Below are positions 34,169 through 43,555 of a DNA stretch of 58,072 nucleotides, in pieces; the stretch's first letter is position 1; each line of letters opens with the position of its first letter. The DNA comes from Actinomycetales bacterium (GTDB taxonomy: Bacteria > Actinomycetota > Actinomycetes > Actinomycetales > Microbacteriaceae): assembly GCA_015654475.1 (NCBI GenBank), contig JAATGV010000029.1, forward strand, positions 1-58,072, in the 5' to 3' direction. The translations under genes and the position numbers were made by a program. The notes beneath the pieces are model-generated. The model was not told where the DNA came from. It did no database searches and saw only the letters and a program-made list of their open reading frames with translations.

Positions 34169-36755
34169 CGTGCCGAAGCTGACGGACGGGTCATGCTGGA
34201 CCGCACTGTTCGTGGCGGTAAAGGCGGTGACTCGGCAGCGGGTTCGGTCGGTAATCGTTGCTCTTATCGCGTTGGTGTCTGTGGGGCTGCTCTATGTTGC
34301 GTTGTTCGCGTTGAACGCGATCAACCCGACGGTTGCACAGTGGCTTGCGGGTTCCGGGGACATTGTTTTGGGCACGTCGGTGACGGAGGAAGACGCTACC
34401 GTACTTGCCGGTGTGGAGGGTGTCCTGCAGTCCCGATATGGTGCGGAGACTGAAGTTTCGTGGGCAGTCCTTGCGAACGATGCCACCGTTACTGGCGCTG
34501 ACGGAGTGGTGTCGACGAATTATCGGGAGCATGATTTCTCTCAGGTCTCGCTGACGGACCAGGTCCGTCTCACGGAGGGCAGACAGCCCGGAAAGGCCGG
34601 CGAGGTGGTGCTCACCGGTGAGATGGCTGAACAGTTGGGGGTCTCGGTCGGGGACACCGTGGAGCTGGCCTTGACGGGAAAGACAGTGACTGTCGTGGGG
34701 CTGGGAATTGTGCGGTTGTCGCACAGCACGTCGACGGTATTTGGCTATCCGGGAACGTGGGCGAGTCTCGGTGTCAGTGACGCGGGCCTCAGCGGCGGGT
34801 TCGTCATCTATGAGATTCAAGCGAACGTTCCTGATAGTGCAGGCGCCGCGCTGACGGCCGATACTCAATCTGATGAGAGCAGCGATAGCACGCTCGGCGA
34901 TCTTCTGTCCCCGTACGACGCCTATGTTGTGGGCGTGCAGGCGACTGCTTCTGAGACACGATCTTTCTGGGTGAAGAACGCTGTTGTTTTCACCTGGCCC
35001 ATGTTGGCGTTGCTTGTGCTGCTTTCCGCCGTGCAATTGTTCGTTCGGATGCGCCGCGACAATGCCGTCCTCGGCGCGTTGTCCGTGCAAGGGCTATCGA
35101 AATCGGGCGTGGTGCTGGCATTGTCGACGATGAACCTGCTCCCGGCAGTATGCGGGGTAGTGGCCGGCGTACTGTCCGGGGCGGTTCTCGGCACTGTGCT
35201 TGCCCCGGTTATCGCCAATATCGCCGACATGGATCCCTCGGGTCGTCCCATCCCCTGGAACATGGTGATTCTGCTGCCGGTGCTCTATCTCGCTGCCTAT
35301 GCCGGATTCGCGTGTCTGATCGCGGTACGGGAGGCGAACCGGGGCAGGGTCGCCAACGTCTCGGTGAACTTCGGAGAACCAGGGTCTCGGCCGAAGCCCG
35401 TGTTCGGGTTTGCGACGGTCGGTGCCGTACTGATCCTGGTCGGGATCGGGCTCGCCGGTTTCCTCAGTGGAGAACAGGACTCTTCCTTGATCGTTATGGC
35501 AGTGGTGTGTGCGGGGCTTGTCCTGTTCACCCCGCTGGGCATCGCTGCGCTGGCCCGCATGATCCGACCGTCCCGGACGGGCCTCTGGTTGGCTCTGCGG
35601 ATCGAGCGGGCCGATGTGTGGCGGTTCCTCGGCATGGTGGCCGTTGTCGGGTACGGGCTGGCAGCACCGCTAGGAATGGTCATCAGCGACTATTCGATGG
35701 CCCAAGCGAAGGTCGCCGCCTATATCCCGTCGGTGCCGGCCGGACAGGTCGAGGTGGACCTGTCGACGTCCCTCTCCGCCGAGCAGCAAGAGACTCTTGA
35801 CGCTGCGGCGGGAGTCGACGCCGTCGAGGTGGATACCGCCGAAGACACTGACGGAAATGAGTTCTCCGCGGTCCCTGCGGGCACAGATCTCGACGCTCTG
35901 GACTACGACTACGACACAGTACTCACGATCGTGATCGTCCAAGACCGTGCCGCCGCGGACACCGTCCTCGGCTGGCAGATGAGCGACGCAGACTGGACAA
36001 TGCTCTCTTCAGGCGAGGGCCTCTATTTGGGAACGACGATCCCTGAGGGAAGCCAAACAGTGGACCTCACCAATAATGCCTACGGCGATGACAGCGTCGA
36101 CGAGATCACCGCAAGCACCAGCGTGGCTCTTTCCCCCACCGCGGAAACGCCCACCAATACCGCACTCGGCCAAGGCAGTGTGGTCTTCACTGCTCAGGAG
36201 GCCGAAGACCTCGGCATGTCGACAGTCGTCACGAGCCTCCGCTACCCCGACGCCGCCGGAGCCATCGACCGGATCCAAGACGCCGCGGCTTCGATCGGGA
36301 TCCCCGCCGTGGAAGTGACCTCGGACGCTGGAGCCGCATACGAGACACCAACTACCTACTGGACAGCGCTCTGGGCCAGCCTCGGAATGATCCTCGTCAC
36401 GTTGAGCGTTCTCGTCGTGTTGAGTACTCGGGAAAACCGGGGCATCACCCAACGACTGACCTTCCTCGGAGTCCCCTCAAGAATCCTGACCCGGATATCC
36501 CTCTACGTCGCGACCCTGCCCGTAATCATCGGATCGCTGATCGGCATCCTGACCAGCCTCGGCACCAGCACAGCGCTGCTATCGAGCTATGCAACCTCAC
36601 TCGTCCTGCCCTGGGCGCAGATCGCCCTGATCGCTGCCCTGGTCATCAGCATCAGCATCGCCTCCTCATGGATTTCCTCGACCGCCGTGACCCGACATTC
36701 CCAACGCACCAAAACCGAAACAACCAAAATTACGCCAGACCAGATCCACCGTTAA
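34161..36755 (+). CDS. FtsX/MacB-type ABC transporter permease
   Basis: The 864-residue permease has a first helix (SVIVALIALVSVGLLYVALF), a large extracytoplasmic domain with an FtsX/MacB periplasmic-core look (EGVLQSRYGAETEVSWAV to YPGTWASLG), then helices near 270-390 and 430-510, a second extracytoplasmic domain rich in Asp/Thr, and a final FtsX block near 740-840. Two copies of the FtsX module are typical of full-length actinobacterial permeases. TTG 34161 overlaps the ATPase stop; GTG 34170 is an alternative. With the ATPase and the small secreted protein it probably exports, senses, or gives resistance to the secreted protein. Confidence 0.88.
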   Translation: MTDVPKLTDGSCWTALFVAVKAVTRQRVRSVIVALIALVSVGLLYVALFALNAINPTVAQWLAGSGDIVLGTSVTEEDATVLAGVEGVLQSRYGAETEVSWAVLANDATVTGADGVVSTNYREHDFSQVSLTDQVRLTEGRQPGKAGEVVLTGEMAEQLGVSVGDTVELALTGKTVTVVGLGIVRLSHSTSTVFGYPGTWASLGVSDAGLSGGFVIYEIQANVPDSAGAALTADTQSDESSDSTLGDLLSPYDAYVVGVQATASETRSFWVKNAVVFTWPMLALLVLLSAVQLFVRMRRDNAVLGALSVQGLSKSGVVLALSTMNLLPAVCGVVAGVLSGAVLGTVLAPVIANIADMDPSGRPIPWNMVILLPVLYLAAYAGFACLIAVREANRGRVANVSVNFGEPGSRPKPVFGFATVGAVLILVGIGLAGFLSGEQDSSLIVMAVVCAGLVLFTPLGIAALARMIRPSRTGLWLALRIERADVWRFLGMVAVVGYGLAAPLGMVISDYSMAQAKVAAYIPSVPAGQVEVDLSTSLSAEQQETLDAAAGVDAVEVDTAEDTDGNEFSAVPAGTDLDALDYDYDTVLTIVIVQDRAAADTVLGWQMSDADWTMLSSGEGLYLGTTIPEGSQTVDLTNNAYGDDSVDEITASTSVALSPTAETPTNTALGQGSVVFTAQEAEDLGMSTVVTSLRYPDAAGAIDRIQDAAASIGIPAVEVTSDAGAAYETPTTYWTALWASLGMILVTLSVLVVLSTRENRGITQRLTFLGVPSRILTRISLYVATLPVIIGSLIGILTSLGTSTALLSSYATSLVLPWAQIALIAALVISISIASSWISSTAVTRHSQRTKTETTKITPDQIHR

Positions 36756-36768
36756 GACGACACTCCCC

Positions 36769-38122
36769 CTAGATGTGGTGGCTGTTTGTGTCGGTTCTGG
36801 CCTGATCTGGATTGGTCACCCACTCGGGTGTGGCCTCGTCGACCCGGACCGGAGACATTGGGTCGGTCGTTTCTGCTCGGCCGGTTGGCGTAGTCGTGTC
36901 GTCGGCGTCGAGCGTGTCCCATGCGTCGCTGGCTTTCTGCCAGTATCGGAGCATCTCTCAGTGGGTGTTTTCCCGAGCGGGTCTGTGGCGTCGAGTTGGT
37001 CGCTGAGGGCTCGTCACGCGATGATCGGGTCTGCGGCCGGGGATTGCAGCCGGCCATGTCCGGGGAACTGCCGGATTTGCTCGTCCCGTAACTGGTCGAG
37101 CCGGGTGGTTATGGAAGTCCGGGTGGCGTCGAGGAGGGGATTCGACGTGCGGGGCGCGTTGACGACGCCGCCGACTTGCTCGCGTGGGCTGGCATGGTGC
37201 CGTAGCCAATCGACGATCCCGGCGGCGTCGGTAAAGGACTCTGTGGGGGTGGTATCGGGGTCTTGCCAGGCGGCGGCGACTTGCCGGAAGTGGTCGTGGT
37301 CGGTGATGATCTGCTGGCCGAGAGCCCCACAGTGTTGCTCCAACCACTGTCTGGTGTTCTCGGTGTCTACGGCGCGCACCACGGCCTCGATCTCGGAAAC
37401 CATGCGGGGGAAACTTTCGGCCGAGCGCGCGGCCCGGTCCATCTCTTCGATGGCCATCAGGGACGGATTCGAGTGGGTCAGCACTGCCTGCAGGACTGCC
37501 GCAGCACTCTCCGGGGTGGCGCGGCGCATCATCCCAGTGGGGTCGGGCGAGTCGGGATCTGGCTCGTCGACGACGACGGACGCATGGTTGGCGGCCCGGC
37601 CTCGGGCCATGGCCACGTAGAACGTCTCTCGGGTCTAGCCGCTGGCCGACCAGGGCGCGCGAGGTATCCACGGTCGCTCCATGGGCCCGGTGCGCGGTGA
37701 CGGCATAGCCGAGTTGCGCGTTTTGTTTCAGCCAGGTGTCCCGCAGGGTGATCCGGGCCCTGGTGTCTTGCCGGGTCGCCGTCACTATGCTCCGGTGGAT
37801 CCCGGTGACGGTCAGGAGGGTGCCGTTGCAGATGAAGTCCCCGTCCTCGTCGACCAGGGTACGGTTGTTCTTCCGGGTCACCCACCCCGGTGAGGTTTCC
37901 GTCCCGGAGCGTGACTGTCGCCTCGTGTGACACCTGGCCGGCGTGGATGCGTCCGTGGTTCGTGTACGTGGGGATCGTGGTCGCGGACCCGGCCCGCAAT
38001 TTGAGGCTGGCTTCAGCTTCCCAGCTGGAGTGGAACCGGAACACTTTGGAGAGGTTCGCTGTTCTCCCGTGCCGTTCCATGTAGGCGAGGAATCCGCTAA
38101 GAGATCCGCGGCGTCGAGCATC
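36769..38122 (-). pseudogene. Second MobF relaxase, heavily decayed C-terminal half
   Basis: Relaxase-like blocks appear in several minus-strand frames: DLLADSS and MERHGRTANLSKVFRFHSSW near 38050, RKNNRTLVDEDGDFICNGTL and QLGYAVTAHRAHGATVDTSR at about 37880-37640, then MAMARGRAANHASVVVDEPD to SITTRLDQLRDEQIRQFPGH (37616-37030), and finally MLRYWQKASDAWDTLDADDT to 36769. At least three frame changes and a missing N-terminal nicking domain show it is dead. It differs clearly from the relaxase at 28457-31849, so it comes from another element or a diverged copy. Confidence 0.8.
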
Positions 38123-38163
38123 GTCCGAGACAGCGGTTTGCGCTGCGGACAGCAGGGGGATGG

Positions 38164-38475
38164 TCAGCCCGATTTGGCTGTTTGACAGGCTCGCACTTCT
38201 GCCACCAGGTTCTCGACCGCGGTGAGCGCGTCGGGCTGCACGTCGAGATGGTAAGTGCGCTGGGTTCCGTTGCGGGTGACGCGGAGCAACTTGGAGTCAA
38301 GGAGTATGCGCAGGTGCCGGGAAACAGTGGACTGCGGCATATCCACGGCTTGCTGGATTTGGCCGACCGTGGCGGTTCCATCGCGTTCGATGAGCGCGAC
38401 CACTATGCGTGCCCGGCTGGGTTCCCCGAGTGCGCGGAAGATGGGGAGCGCGGCGTTCAGCGTGTCAATGACCAT
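38164..38475 (-). CDS. ArsR/SmtB-type transcriptional regulator
   Basis: A 103-residue winged-helix protein (FRALGEPSRARIVVALIERD, then TVGQIQQAVDMPQSTVSRHL and LRVTRNGTQRTYHLDV). The recognition helix lacks the CxC metal site of ArsR/CadC, so it probably senses another signal. Its ATG overlaps the end of the upstream reductase-like gene by 11 nt, making a two-gene operon. A palindrome in front of that operon is the likely operator. Confidence 0.85.
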   Translation of the reverse strand: MVIDTLNAALPIFRALGEPSRARIVVALIERDGTATVGQIQQAVDMPQSTVSRHLRILLDSKLLRVTRNGTQRTYHLDVQPDALTAVENLVAEVRACQTAKSG

Positions 38476-39337
38476 GTTCGCTCCGTTCCAGTTGCGCGCG
38501 AAGCTCTTCGAGTACGAGCGTATCGAGGCTGTGACCTTGGGCGGCGGTGATCCAGTCGGTCAGCATTTGGGCCGTCTGAAAGCGATGTCCACCGAAATGA
38601 GACCTCAGATAGTCGGGAAGATCAAACGGCGCGAGACGCGGAAGCGCCCAGAGCGCCGCCCGCACAGCCAACGGCGAGACCCGTCGCGGCTTCGCGAGTC
38701 CATATTCAGCCGCTATCGCGCTTCGTGCTTGATCAGCAGCGCGCGCCCATCGTGTGGCCTCCTGTGCAGCCGGTGCCAGCTGGAAACCCGCGACCTGGAG
38801 TCCCGTCACGACCGGCATCATGGTGGCAGCTTGAAGGAGAGAGTCGGCCAGCGACGCTTCTGGCACCGCGATGCGGAAGATTCTGCGGACGAGCGGAGCC
38901 GCAGACCCGGCCGCCGAGAACACTGAACCGGCGCGCCACCACTTCGTCGGCGCAGCATCCCAGGCGAGGAAGCCGGGAACGACAAGCCCCCAGGGGCGAC
39001 CACCCGCGAGTTCGCTCAGCACTGCGACCTCCGAAGGAACTTGGGTGACCGCGGTGACAGCACCTGCATCGACTCTCGTGAGAAGTTCCCGCACCCCAGG
39101 CGTGTCGGGAGGGGCGGTGGTGACTACAACATCCCATCGTCCCCGAATCGCTTCGACAGCCGACCGTTCGACTGCGCGTTCAGTGACCGGTCGGGACCAT
39201 ATGCCAACACGCTGCGACGCCACCGTGTCCAGCTCGCTACCCGACGCGCGTACCGCGAGCACGACTCGATGCTCAACGCCGACGGAAGTCGCGAGCACGG
39301 TGGCGACAGGGCCTTGCCCAATGATCAGTACGTCCAT
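38465..39337 (-). CDS. Ketopantoate-reductase-like oxidoreductase
   Basis: A 290-residue protein that starts with the dinucleotide-binding motif MDVLIIGQGPVATVLATSVG, followed by VRASGSELDTV and ITAAQGHSLDTLVLEEL. The fold is that of the ApbA/PanE family, which reduces 2-dehydropantoate with NADPH. The conserved catalytic Lys/Glu positions are not obvious, so the substrate is open; it could be a divergent, regulated family member. ATG 39337 is preferred because a -10 lies 6 nt upstream (leaderless). It overlaps the ArsR gene. Confidence 0.7.
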   Translation of the reverse strand: MDVLIIGQGPVATVLATSVGVEHRVVLAVRASGSELDTVASQRVGIWSRPVTERAVERSAVEAIRGRWDVVVTTAPPDTPGVRELLTRVDAGAVTAVTQVPSEVAVLSELAGGRPWGLVVPGFLAWDAAPTKWWRAGSVFSAAGSAAPLVRRIFRIAVPEASLADSLLQAATMMPVVTGLQVAGFQLAPAAQEATRWARAADQARSAIAAEYGLAKPRRVSPLAVRAALWALPRLAPFDLPDYLRSHFGGHRFQTAQMLTDWITAAQGHSLDTLVLEELRAQLERSEHGH

Positions 39338-39771
39338 CAGGTCAGTATATCCATACATGCGGATATACAGATAAAGGGGCTCGTTCGAGGCCGATGGTCA
39401 GACTCCGAAACACCACAAGGACATCGAGGGTGTAGCGTCTCGCCGCGCGACCTCCCACGGGCATCAGCGGCTTCGACCAGTGCGCCGTCGAACGAGCCCT
39501 CAGTGCGGTGACGGCGGGCGTTCCGGTCGCGGGTCTTCAGGGCCTTGTGTCGACAGGTGACAAGCAGCCAAGGAAGCCAGTCGCCATCGTTCCACGAGCC
39601 GAACTTGCGTCGTTTGCGCCATGCCTCGAGGAACACTTCTTGGACGATCTCATCGCTCGTATCCCGGTCACGAGTGATCGCGGCCGCATAGGCGTGAACT
39701 GCGCGCGCTGACCGCTCGAACAACGCCGCGAAGCCGGAAGACTCGCTGTTGGGCGGTTCTGATCGCTTCAT
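39337..39771 (-). pseudogene. Truncated ECF sigma factor (region 2 only)
   Basis: The first 95 residues are a typical ECF sigma-70 region 2 (FAALFERSARAVHAYAAAIT, TSDEIVQEVFLEAWRK, WLPWLLVTCRHKALKTRDRN). Region 4 is absent; after about 39480 the frame shows no further sigma homology and runs into the reductase start. So it is a remnant of a sigma factor gene. Confidence 0.7.
39344..39367. promoter_or_regulatory. Operator palindrome over the -10 of the reductase/ArsR operon
   Basis: TATATCC (39346-39352) and GGATATA (39361-39367) form a perfect 7-bp inverted repeat with 8-bp spacing. On the minus strand TATACT (39349-39344) is a consensus-like -10 lying at the palindrome edge, 6 nt before ATG 39337. 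The layout fits an ArsR-type repressor that blocks its own promoter and a leaderless transcript. Confidence 0.6.
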
Positions 39772-39942
39772 ACTTAAGTAATCCCTCTAGAGGCGAGATC
39801 CTCTCAAACAATTTTGCTTCACCGTCCATGGATGGCGCTATTGGGGATATCGGGGTGGTCCTCACCCCGCCTCTGGGAAAGGCAATCAAAATGAACACGG
39901 CTGAATAAGCTCCTGCCACTTAAGAATGTCAGTAGCGAATAT

Positions 39943-40539
39943 GTGCGTCGTGAGATCAGCATCTCTGCAAATAGTGGCGCTTGCAAAGAGTTCAGCACTT
40001 CTCTTCCGAGTATCGACTTCTCGTGCATTGCAGCAGAAGGTTCCGTGGATGACGTGTTCGGTACATATCTCGGACAGGATGGCGCGGAAATGATCAGCAA
40101 CGAAGATAGCCGTGGCTTACGAAATGTCGAAACAGACTCCATTCAAGGCTGGACCGAAGACGGTGCCACGTTCTTCTATCAGTTATCACGCTGAGCATAC
40201 GATTCCGTCGCCGCGGCCCAAGGGTCCGCGCTCGGCGCAGCTATTGCTGGATGCGACCGGAGCAAGAAGGTTACTGGCGTCGGATCTGAGGGCACGTTTC
40301 TGTCCCAGGGTGCTGGTCTCATTGCCGCCTCCTACCGCGAAAACGACACTGTGTTTCTCGCCGCTCACCGGTGTTGCGCGGAACATGTATGTGTCGCACG
40401 CTAAGGCCACGGACACCGTTGGGCTCTGCATCAATAAGGTGCGAAATACATTGTCTTGGATATGCGCGGCGTAGAGCTTACTTTCGACAAACGAACATAC
40501 GTAATCGACGTTCTCTCTGCACAAAAAGACTGGAACTGA
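39943..40539 (+). pseudogene. Decayed unknown coding sequence
   Basis: Frame 1 is coding-like from GTG 39943 (SIDFSCIAAEGSVDDVFGTY, EDGATFFYQLSR), meets a TGA at 40192 and continues as YDSVAAAQGSALGAAIAGCD and TFLSQGAGLIAASYRENDTV. Then frame 2 gives NMYVSHAKATDTVGLCINKV, and frame 1 resumes with KYIVLDMRGVELTFDKRTYV and DVLSAQKDWN before a stop at 40537. The pieces together look like one small protein, perhaps secreted and Cys-containing, broken by one stop and two shifts. No family recognised. Confidence 0.45.
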
Positions 40540-40548
40540 AACTCGGCG

Positions 40549-41163
40549 TTACGGGGTGTATCGGCCGGGTCGATGGTTCATCGCAACAACGAGGTTGAGA
40601 ATGACAGCGCCGATGACCGAGTACAACAAGACGAGTGGCTTGACCAAAGGAATCGACGTGGCCAGCACGAGAAGATCCAATACGCCCATGACATAGCCGG
40701 CCCGCCAGCCAAAACGCTCTTGCGCGAACGCAGCCACAATGCCGAATCCACCGGCGCTCGCCCCATGCCGAAAAATGACCAGCATTCCCATCCCAACCGC
40801 GAGCCCGCTGAACGCACAGGCGTAGAGCGGATCAATAGTGCCGAAGGAAACGAGCATGGGCTGCAGACTCGTGAAAACCGATGCAAGCAGCACGACGATA
40901 AACGTCTTGATGGCAAACGGCCAGCCCATCCGCCGCACAGCAAAGTAGTAGAACGGAAGGTTGACCACAAAAAACACCACACCAAGCGGCAACCCCAACG
41001 CGTAGCTCAGCACGAATGCCACTCCCGCGAGGCCACCAGAAACTCCCTGCACGCTGTGAAGAAGAAACAGCCCCCACGAAATCAGAAACGCTGACACCGT
41101 CACTGCACCGGCATACTCGATCAAGGAATGTCGGTATGGAGTTGACACGGGTTGCGAACGCAC
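40549..41163 (-). CDS. YitT-family membrane protein
   Basis: The 204-residue protein has five or six hydrophobic helices and the family signature FRHGASAGGFGIVAAFAQER near residue 130, with FVLSYALGLPLGVVFFVVNL before it. YitT proteins have no firm function. It is likely the first backbone gene after the island; it reads toward the island. Confidence 0.85.
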   Translation of the reverse strand: MRSQPVSTPYRHSLIEYAGAVTVSAFLISWGLFLLHSVQGVSGGLAGVAFVLSYALGLPLGVVFFVVNLPFYYFAVRRMGWPFAIKTFIVVLLASVFTSLQPMLVSFGTIDPLYACAFSGLAVGMGMLVIFRHGASAGGFGIVAAFAQERFGWRAGYVMGVLDLLVLATSIPLVKPLVLLYSVIGAVILNLVVAMNHRPGRYTP

Positions 41164-41264
41164 TCGGACTCCTTTCCTCGATTTGGAAAACAGGGGACCG
41201 GCATAGCTTACCGGACAGACAAAAAGCGTTTCTGAACAGGGAATTTGCGCGGCCTACAACAGAG

Positions 41265-41293
41265 TTGACATGCGCTCGCGACAGGCGTAGGTT
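41265..41293 (+). promoter_or_regulatory. Near-consensus promoter of the KimA-like gene
   Basis: TTGACA (41265-41270) and TAGGTT (41288-41293) are spaced by 17 bp. Transcription would start at about 41300-41302, on or next to the GTG start at 41302, so the mRNA would be leaderless. There is no Shine-Dalgarno sequence before the GTG. Confidence 0.75.
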
Positions 41294-41301
41294 CAACCCT
41301 C

Positions 41302-43518
41302 GTGAATGACAGCGCACCCGCTGAACCAACGCCTCAGCGACCGCAGCGCGGGCGCAAGGCGGAGCGGCGAATACTCGAAAATGATGAGACAGCTGTCAGG
41401 GTCGCACAGGAGCCACCCCCAGCTACGGCAAAGAACTGGATTATCGGTCGCCCGCTGCCTTCGGCCAATGAGCGCTCGCAGCTTCTCCCCAAACATCTAG
41501 CGCTTCCCATTTTCGCAAGCGACCCACTCTCCTCGGTCGCATATGCCCCCCAAGAGCTGTTGCTGATCCTGCTTATCGGTGGCACCGCTTTCCTGCAATT
41601 TGCGCCGTGGATCGCCGCCTGCGTGATACTTCTGCTCGTTGTGGTGGTCGCCTCGTATCGCCAGATCATCCGCGCCTACCCCGGTGGTGGTGGCGACTAT
41701 GAAGTCGCCCACAAGAACCTGGGCAAGAGCGCTGGTCTTATCGTTGCTTCTGCATTGCTCGTCGACTATGTGATGACCGTTGCCGTATCGGTGGCCGGTG
41801 GCGTGGACAACATCATTTCGGCTTTTCCTGAGCTCAACCCCTTGCGAGTCGAGATTGCTATCGCAGTTGTGATCATTCTGATCGCCATCAACCTGCGCGG
41901 TGTTCGCGAGTCGAGCAAGGCTTTTGCTCTGCCGACGTACCTGTTCGTAGCCAGTATGGCCGTGATGATCATCATCACCTTGGTGCGCACAGCCCTCGGA
42001 GATGCCCCGGTCGCCGAGTCGGCTGCCTATACGGTCAGAGAGCACGACGTTTCGAGCGCGGCCCTGATTCTGCTGCTCTTGCGTGCTTTTGCCAGTGGAT
42101 GTTCCGCGTTGACTGGTGTTGAGGCAATCTCGAACGGTGTGCCGGCGTTTCGTGTTCCCAAGGTACGAAATGCGCAAGTGACGTTGACGATCATGGGCGG
42201 AATCGCCATTGTCCTGTTTGGGGGGCTGATCGCGGTTTCGCTGATCTCGGGGGTGCAATATGCGGAAGACCCCTGCAACTTGATCGGTTTTGCAAACTGC
42301 GAAACTCAACCACAGCAGTCGTTGATCGCTCAGGTTGCTAGCGCCGTGTTCGGGAGCGGCACAATAGCCTTCTACTTCATCCAGGTGGTTACTGCCCTGG
42401 TTCTGCTGTTGGCCGCCAATACGGCGTTCAACGGCTTCCCGCTGTTGGGATCGATTCTGGCCCGCGACCACTATGCCCCGAAGGCGCTTGGTGTGCGTGG
42501 GGATCGCCTCGTGTACTCGAACGGCATGATTGCGCTCGGCGCGGTGGCGATTGTGCTCCTCATCGTATTCCAAGCCAACTTGACGACGTTGATCCAGCTG
42601 TATGTCATTGGGGTGTTCGTATCGTTCACACTTGGTCAGACAGGCATGGTCAAGCATTGGATCGGTGTGCTGAAGCGGCACTCATCGGCGGCCGTTGAGA
42701 GCCGGAAGTCGATCATCTATGGGCTTGCCATAAATGGGTTCGGTGCGATGTTCACGTTCGTCGTGCTTGCGGTGGTCACCGTCACCAAGTTCACTCATGG
42801 AGCATGGCTTGTATTCCTTATGATGCCTGCGCTTTTCCTGGTGATGCGCCGCATCAACCGCTATTACGCGATTGTCGATGTCGAAATTCGTCCACAGGAT
42901 GCCCCGCACTTCGGCGCGCAGAGCGATCATGCGATCGTGCTTGTCGGGTCGCTGCAGAAGCCTGTGCTCAAGGCCATCGACTATGCGATTGCTGCTCGAC
43001 ACGGCAGCATCGAGGCGGTGCACGTCTCGACGAATCCTGCAGATACTCAGCGTCTTAAGGAGGATTGGGAGAAGTTTGATCTCCCGATCAAACTGTTGAT
43101 CATCCCGTCCCCCTACCGTGACATCTCGTGGCCTGTCTGCAACTACATCTCGGCGAGGCGCGAGAAGTATGGCTCCGAAGTCATCACGGTTTACACGCCC
43201 CAGTTCGTGGTCGGGCGCCCGTGGGAGAAAATATTGCACAACCACCGGGCGCGGCGCATCAGGCAGAAGCTGATGTTCATGCATGGTGTGATCATCGCGA
43301 TAGTGCCTTGGCGCTTGAAGTCGTCTGATTTGCTCTACGAGCGCAACGCCCGCATCATCGTCGGACAGGAGAGGATGGGTCTTCCCATCCCGGTATTCCC
43401 CTGGGCCGATCCCACAAAGGGTGACCCAATGCGTATGGGCGGGATTGGTGTCGGCGAAGGCAAAGTTCACAGTGGCCCAGGCAGCGAGAGCAAAGACCAC
43501 ACCGATTCGCCGACCTGA
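41302..43518 (+). CDS. KimA-like potassium importer / APC-family permease
   Basis: The 738-residue protein has about 60 cytoplasmic residues, then the sequence LPIFASDPLSSVAYAPQELL, near-identical in pattern to KimA/YdaO-type transporters, and YRQIIRAYPGGGGDYEVAHK. About 12 helices lead to residue 520, followed by a 200-residue cytoplasmic C-terminal domain. KimA transporters import K+ and are controlled by cyclic di-AMP; no riboswitch is visible here. GTG 41302 is chosen because of the promoter layout. It could also be another APC permease, as amino-acid transporters share this fold. Confidence 0.8.
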   Translation: MNDSAPAEPTPQRPQRGRKAERRILENDETAVRVAQEPPPATAKNWIIGRPLPSANERSQLLPKHLALPIFASDPLSSVAYAPQELLLILLIGGTAFLQFAPWIAACVILLLVVVVASYRQIIRAYPGGGGDYEVAHKNLGKSAGLIVASALLVDYVMTVAVSVAGGVDNIISAFPELNPLRVEIAIAVVIILIAINLRGVRESSKAFALPTYLFVASMAVMIIITLVRTALGDAPVAESAAYTVREHDVSSAALILLLLRAFASGCSALTGVEAISNGVPAFRVPKVRNAQVTLTIMGGIAIVLFGGLIAVSLISGVQYAEDPCNLIGFANCETQPQQSLIAQVASAVFGSGTIAFYFIQVVTALVLLLAANTAFNGFPLLGSILARDHYAPKALGVRGDRLVYSNGMIALGAVAIVLLIVFQANLTTLIQLYVIGVFVSFTLGQTGMVKHWIGVLKRHSSAAVESRKSIIYGLAINGFGAMFTFVVLAVVTVTKFTHGAWLVFLMMPALFLVMRRINRYYAIVDVEIRPQDAPHFGAQSDHAIVLVGSLQKPVLKAIDYAIAARHGSIEAVHVSTNPADTQRLKEDWEKFDLPIKLLIIPSPYRDISWPVCNYISARREKYGSEVITVYTPQFVVGRPWEKILHNHRARRIRQKLMFMHGVIIAIVPWRLKSSDLLYERNARIIVGQERMGLPIPVFPWADPTKGDPMRMGGIGVGEGKVHSGPGSESKDHTDSPT

Positions 43519-43555
43519 CTGGGCGAAGCCAAGCTCAACACCGTAGTCTTGTTGA

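Noticed and set aside
36958-38121. A single intact 387-codon minus-strand gene
   Set aside because: Only part of the frame resembles a relaxase; the rest is Arg/Pro-rich out-of-frame sequence, so it belongs to a frameshifted relaxase remnant.
23481-40548. CRISPR array or insertion sequence in the island
   Set aside because: No evenly spaced direct repeats, and no transposase motif or terminal inverted repeat pair was seen.
41164-41264. A ydaO-type cyclic di-AMP riboswitch upstream of the KimA-like gene
   Set aside because: The gap is short, no matching conserved core was seen, and the promoter lies just before the start codon.
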